From CAZKCK01 sp964552325 (GTDB lineage Bacteria; Bacteroidota; Bacteroidia; Bacteroidales; TTA-H9), in the NCBI GenBank assembly GCA_964552325.1, contig CAZKHA010000161.1, forward strand, positions 1-7,845: 7,845 nt of DNA, given 5' to 3'. The notes beneath the pieces were generated by a model. It was given only the letters and a program-made list of their open reading frames with translations, did not search any database and was not told where the DNA came from. The position numbers and the translations under genes were made by a program. This document shows, piece after piece, positions 7,266 to 7,845 of the stretch (position 1 is its first letter; every line of letters begins with the position of its first letter).

Positions 7266-7619
7266 ACCCTGCCTTCGATGTATGAAACGGGAAAAGAGGC
7301 TTAAAAACGACCAAAGCAGCCTTATGTATCTCCGAAAGTGGTGAAAGGTTTCGAGATACTAATTCATCAGTGGTTGATAAAATTTACGAGATACTTCGCC
7401 AAATGTGTTAAAGCGAGGGATCTTCTAATGCTTTGTGCGTTTTAACCGGACAACAGTAATTTAGAATAGTTGTTCCATAAACTACATATTGATGAACTCT
7501 ATTATAAAGCACCGTGTAAACCGTTCTTGTATTCGGCATCGACCACGTAAAAAAATAGATTATAATAAACTGATATCATTTCATTTAGCCTCCATGAGAT
7601 TTTGAATAGTGTTGAAGGC
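7266..7619. other. Intergenic stretch, no recognised gene
   Basis: I find no ORF of useful length and no recognised family in this stretch. It holds the hairpin and direct repeat at 7326-7395 and a weak imperfect inverted repeat (GGACAAC at 7448-7454 against GTTGTTCC at 7469-7476). The 3' part, about 7480-7600, is AT-rich and featureless. It may be the remains of a decayed element, but no transposase sequence is visible. Confidence 0.4.
7326..7395. repeat. Long hairpin with an alternative third arm
   Basis: GTATCTCCGAAA (7326-7337) pairs with TTTCGAGATAC (7349-7359): 11 base pairs with one bulged C, around an 11-base loop. The right arm's CGAGATACT (7352-7360) is repeated exactly at 7387-7395, so the left arm GTATCTC could pair with either copy. 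It lies in a non-coding region between divergent transcription units (the small ORF on - and the tRNA on +). It could be an RNA structure, a protein-binding site or the scar of an element; no known riboswitch is recognised. Confidence 0.5.
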
Positions 7620-7651
7620 TTGTATGGTTGAGGTAATTTTACTACCTTTGC
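7620..7651 (+). promoter_or_regulatory. Bacteroidota-type promoter of the tRNA-Arg locus
   Basis: TTG at 7620-7622, a 20-base spacer, and TACCTTTGC at 7643-7651 match the -33 TTG and -7 TAnnTTTG elements known from Bacteroidota. The predicted start falls about 10 bases before the tRNA 5' end at 7667. The promoter is intact although the tRNA that it serves appears damaged. Confidence 0.65.
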
Positions 7652-7666
7652 CGCCTAATTTTTCAA

Positions 7667-7738
7667 GGCCCTGTAGTTCAATGGATAGAACGGAAGTTTC
7701 CTAAACTTTAAATATAGGTTCCCTGCCTGACTGCGTCA
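7667..7738 (+). tRNA. tRNA-Arg(CCU) with damaged 3' third, probable pseudo-tRNA
   Basis: Acceptor 5' strand GGCCCTG (7667-7673), TA at positions 8-9, a perfect D-arm (GTTC/GAAC, with A14, G18-G19 and A20 in the loop, A20 being a known arginine identity base), and a full 5-bp anticodon stem (GAAGT/ACTTT) with loop TTCCTAA give anticodon CCU, decoding AGG. After a 4-base variable region the T-stem begins ATAGG, followed by TTC. From there the normal GATTCC and CAGGGCC-like acceptor strand are absent. One reading folds CCTGA (7726-7730) as the T-stem with loop TTCCCTG, lacking A58, and CTGCGTC (7731-7737) as the acceptor with two mismatches and a G-T pair. The other reading is that a palindromic element (7720-7750) has invaded the T-loop; GATTCC does reappear right after it (7749-7754), but the sequence beyond pairs poorly. 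Either way function is doubtful. Confidence 0.6.
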
Positions 7739-7750
7739 CGCAGGCAGGGA
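7720..7750. repeat. Palindromic element, 10-bp perfect arms, inside the tRNA T-loop
   Basis: TCCCTGCCTG (7720-7729) and CAGGCAGGGA (7741-7750) are perfect inverted arms around an 11-base spacer (7730-7740). The spacer allows an alternative hairpin, CTGCG-TCA-CGCAG (7731-7743). It is much more GC-rich than its surroundings and is followed by TTCCGACGAAGG. GC-rich CCTGCCTG/CAGGCAGG palindromes resemble dispersed intergenic repeats that I recall from Bacteroidota genomes; copy number here cannot be seen. It lacks a T-run, so it is not a standard terminator. Confidence 0.7.
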
Positions 7751-7825
7751 TTCCGACGAAGGCTTACCCGCAACAAAATTATTTTACAAGAATCTGATTT
7801 TTATTTACTTAGTTGACAGCATTAA

Positions 7826-7842
7826 ACAGAATGTTGTTCTGT
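7826..7842. repeat. Short hairpin near the window end
   Basis: ACAGAA (7826-7831) and TTCTGT (7837-7842) are perfect 6-bp inverted arms around a 5-base loop. The sequence is cut by the window edge three bases later, so any T-run or following gene cannot be judged. It could be part of a terminator, an operator or chance. Confidence 0.3.
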
Positions 7843-7845
7843 GCT

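Noticed and set aside
7667..7704. Self-splicing group I intron in tRNA-Arg(CCU), as known in some Proteobacteria
   Set aside because: Those introns sit in the anticodon loop and are about 200 bases long; here the anticodon loop is intact and the disruption is a roughly 30-base palindrome in the T-loop.
7813..7818. TTGACA as a sigma70-type -35 box
   Set aside because: Bacteroidota promoters use -33 TTG and -7 TAnnTTTG, and no matching -10 or -7 box lies at the right distance before the window ends.

Overview
The window looks like chromosomal DNA of a Bacteroidota bacterium, probably a Cytophagales/Flavobacteriales-type environmental lineage. The grounds are two C-terminal type IX secretion (T9SS type A) sorting domains, a TonB-dependent receptor with an N-terminal carboxypeptidase-regulatory-like domain, a HmuY-family lipoprotein with an acidic surface-export signal, exact TAnnTTTG (-7) boxes, and no recognisable Shine-Dalgarno sites.

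Left part, + strand. Positions 1-686 are the 3' end of a secreted protein that carries a starch-binding-like (CBM25/26-like) module and a T9SS sorting domain. About 400 bases without a convincing intact gene follow (687-1101), holding faint, broken coding traces and a 13-bp tandem repeat. Next is a cytoplasmic protein of unknown function (about 1102-2130) that looks like the DUF7309/DUF6930 type.

Centre, - strand (6618 down to 2125). This is a tight three-gene cluster, read right to left: a HmuY-like protein with signal peptide and T9SS sorting domain, a 751-residue TonB-dependent receptor of HmuR/haem-receptor type, and a second HmuY-like protein that is a lipoprotein. The genes overlap by 1 bp (TAATG) and by 17-29 bp, so they are almost certainly one operon. 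Inferred model: a T9SS-exported and a lipid-anchored HmuY paralogue capture haem (or another iron source) at the cell surface and pass it to the receptor, which imports it using TonB energy. The last gene converges on the DUF gene with a 6-bp tail-to-tail overlap.

Right part. Upstream of the cluster is a 258-bp gap with paired TTGTACA palindromes and an inverted repeat that could be operators. Beyond it is a small membrane-anchored ORF (7224-6877, - strand) with an exact -7 box just before its ATG. Positions 7225-7619 contain no recognised gene but do contain a long hairpin and repeats. At 7620-7738 there is a well-formed promoter followed by a tRNA-Arg(CCU) whose 5' two thirds are perfect. 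Its T-arm and acceptor 3' side are replaced or overlapped by a 10-bp-arm palindrome (7720-7750). This is the most unusual item in the window: either a pseudo-tRNA created by a mobile palindromic repeat or a very degenerate tRNA.
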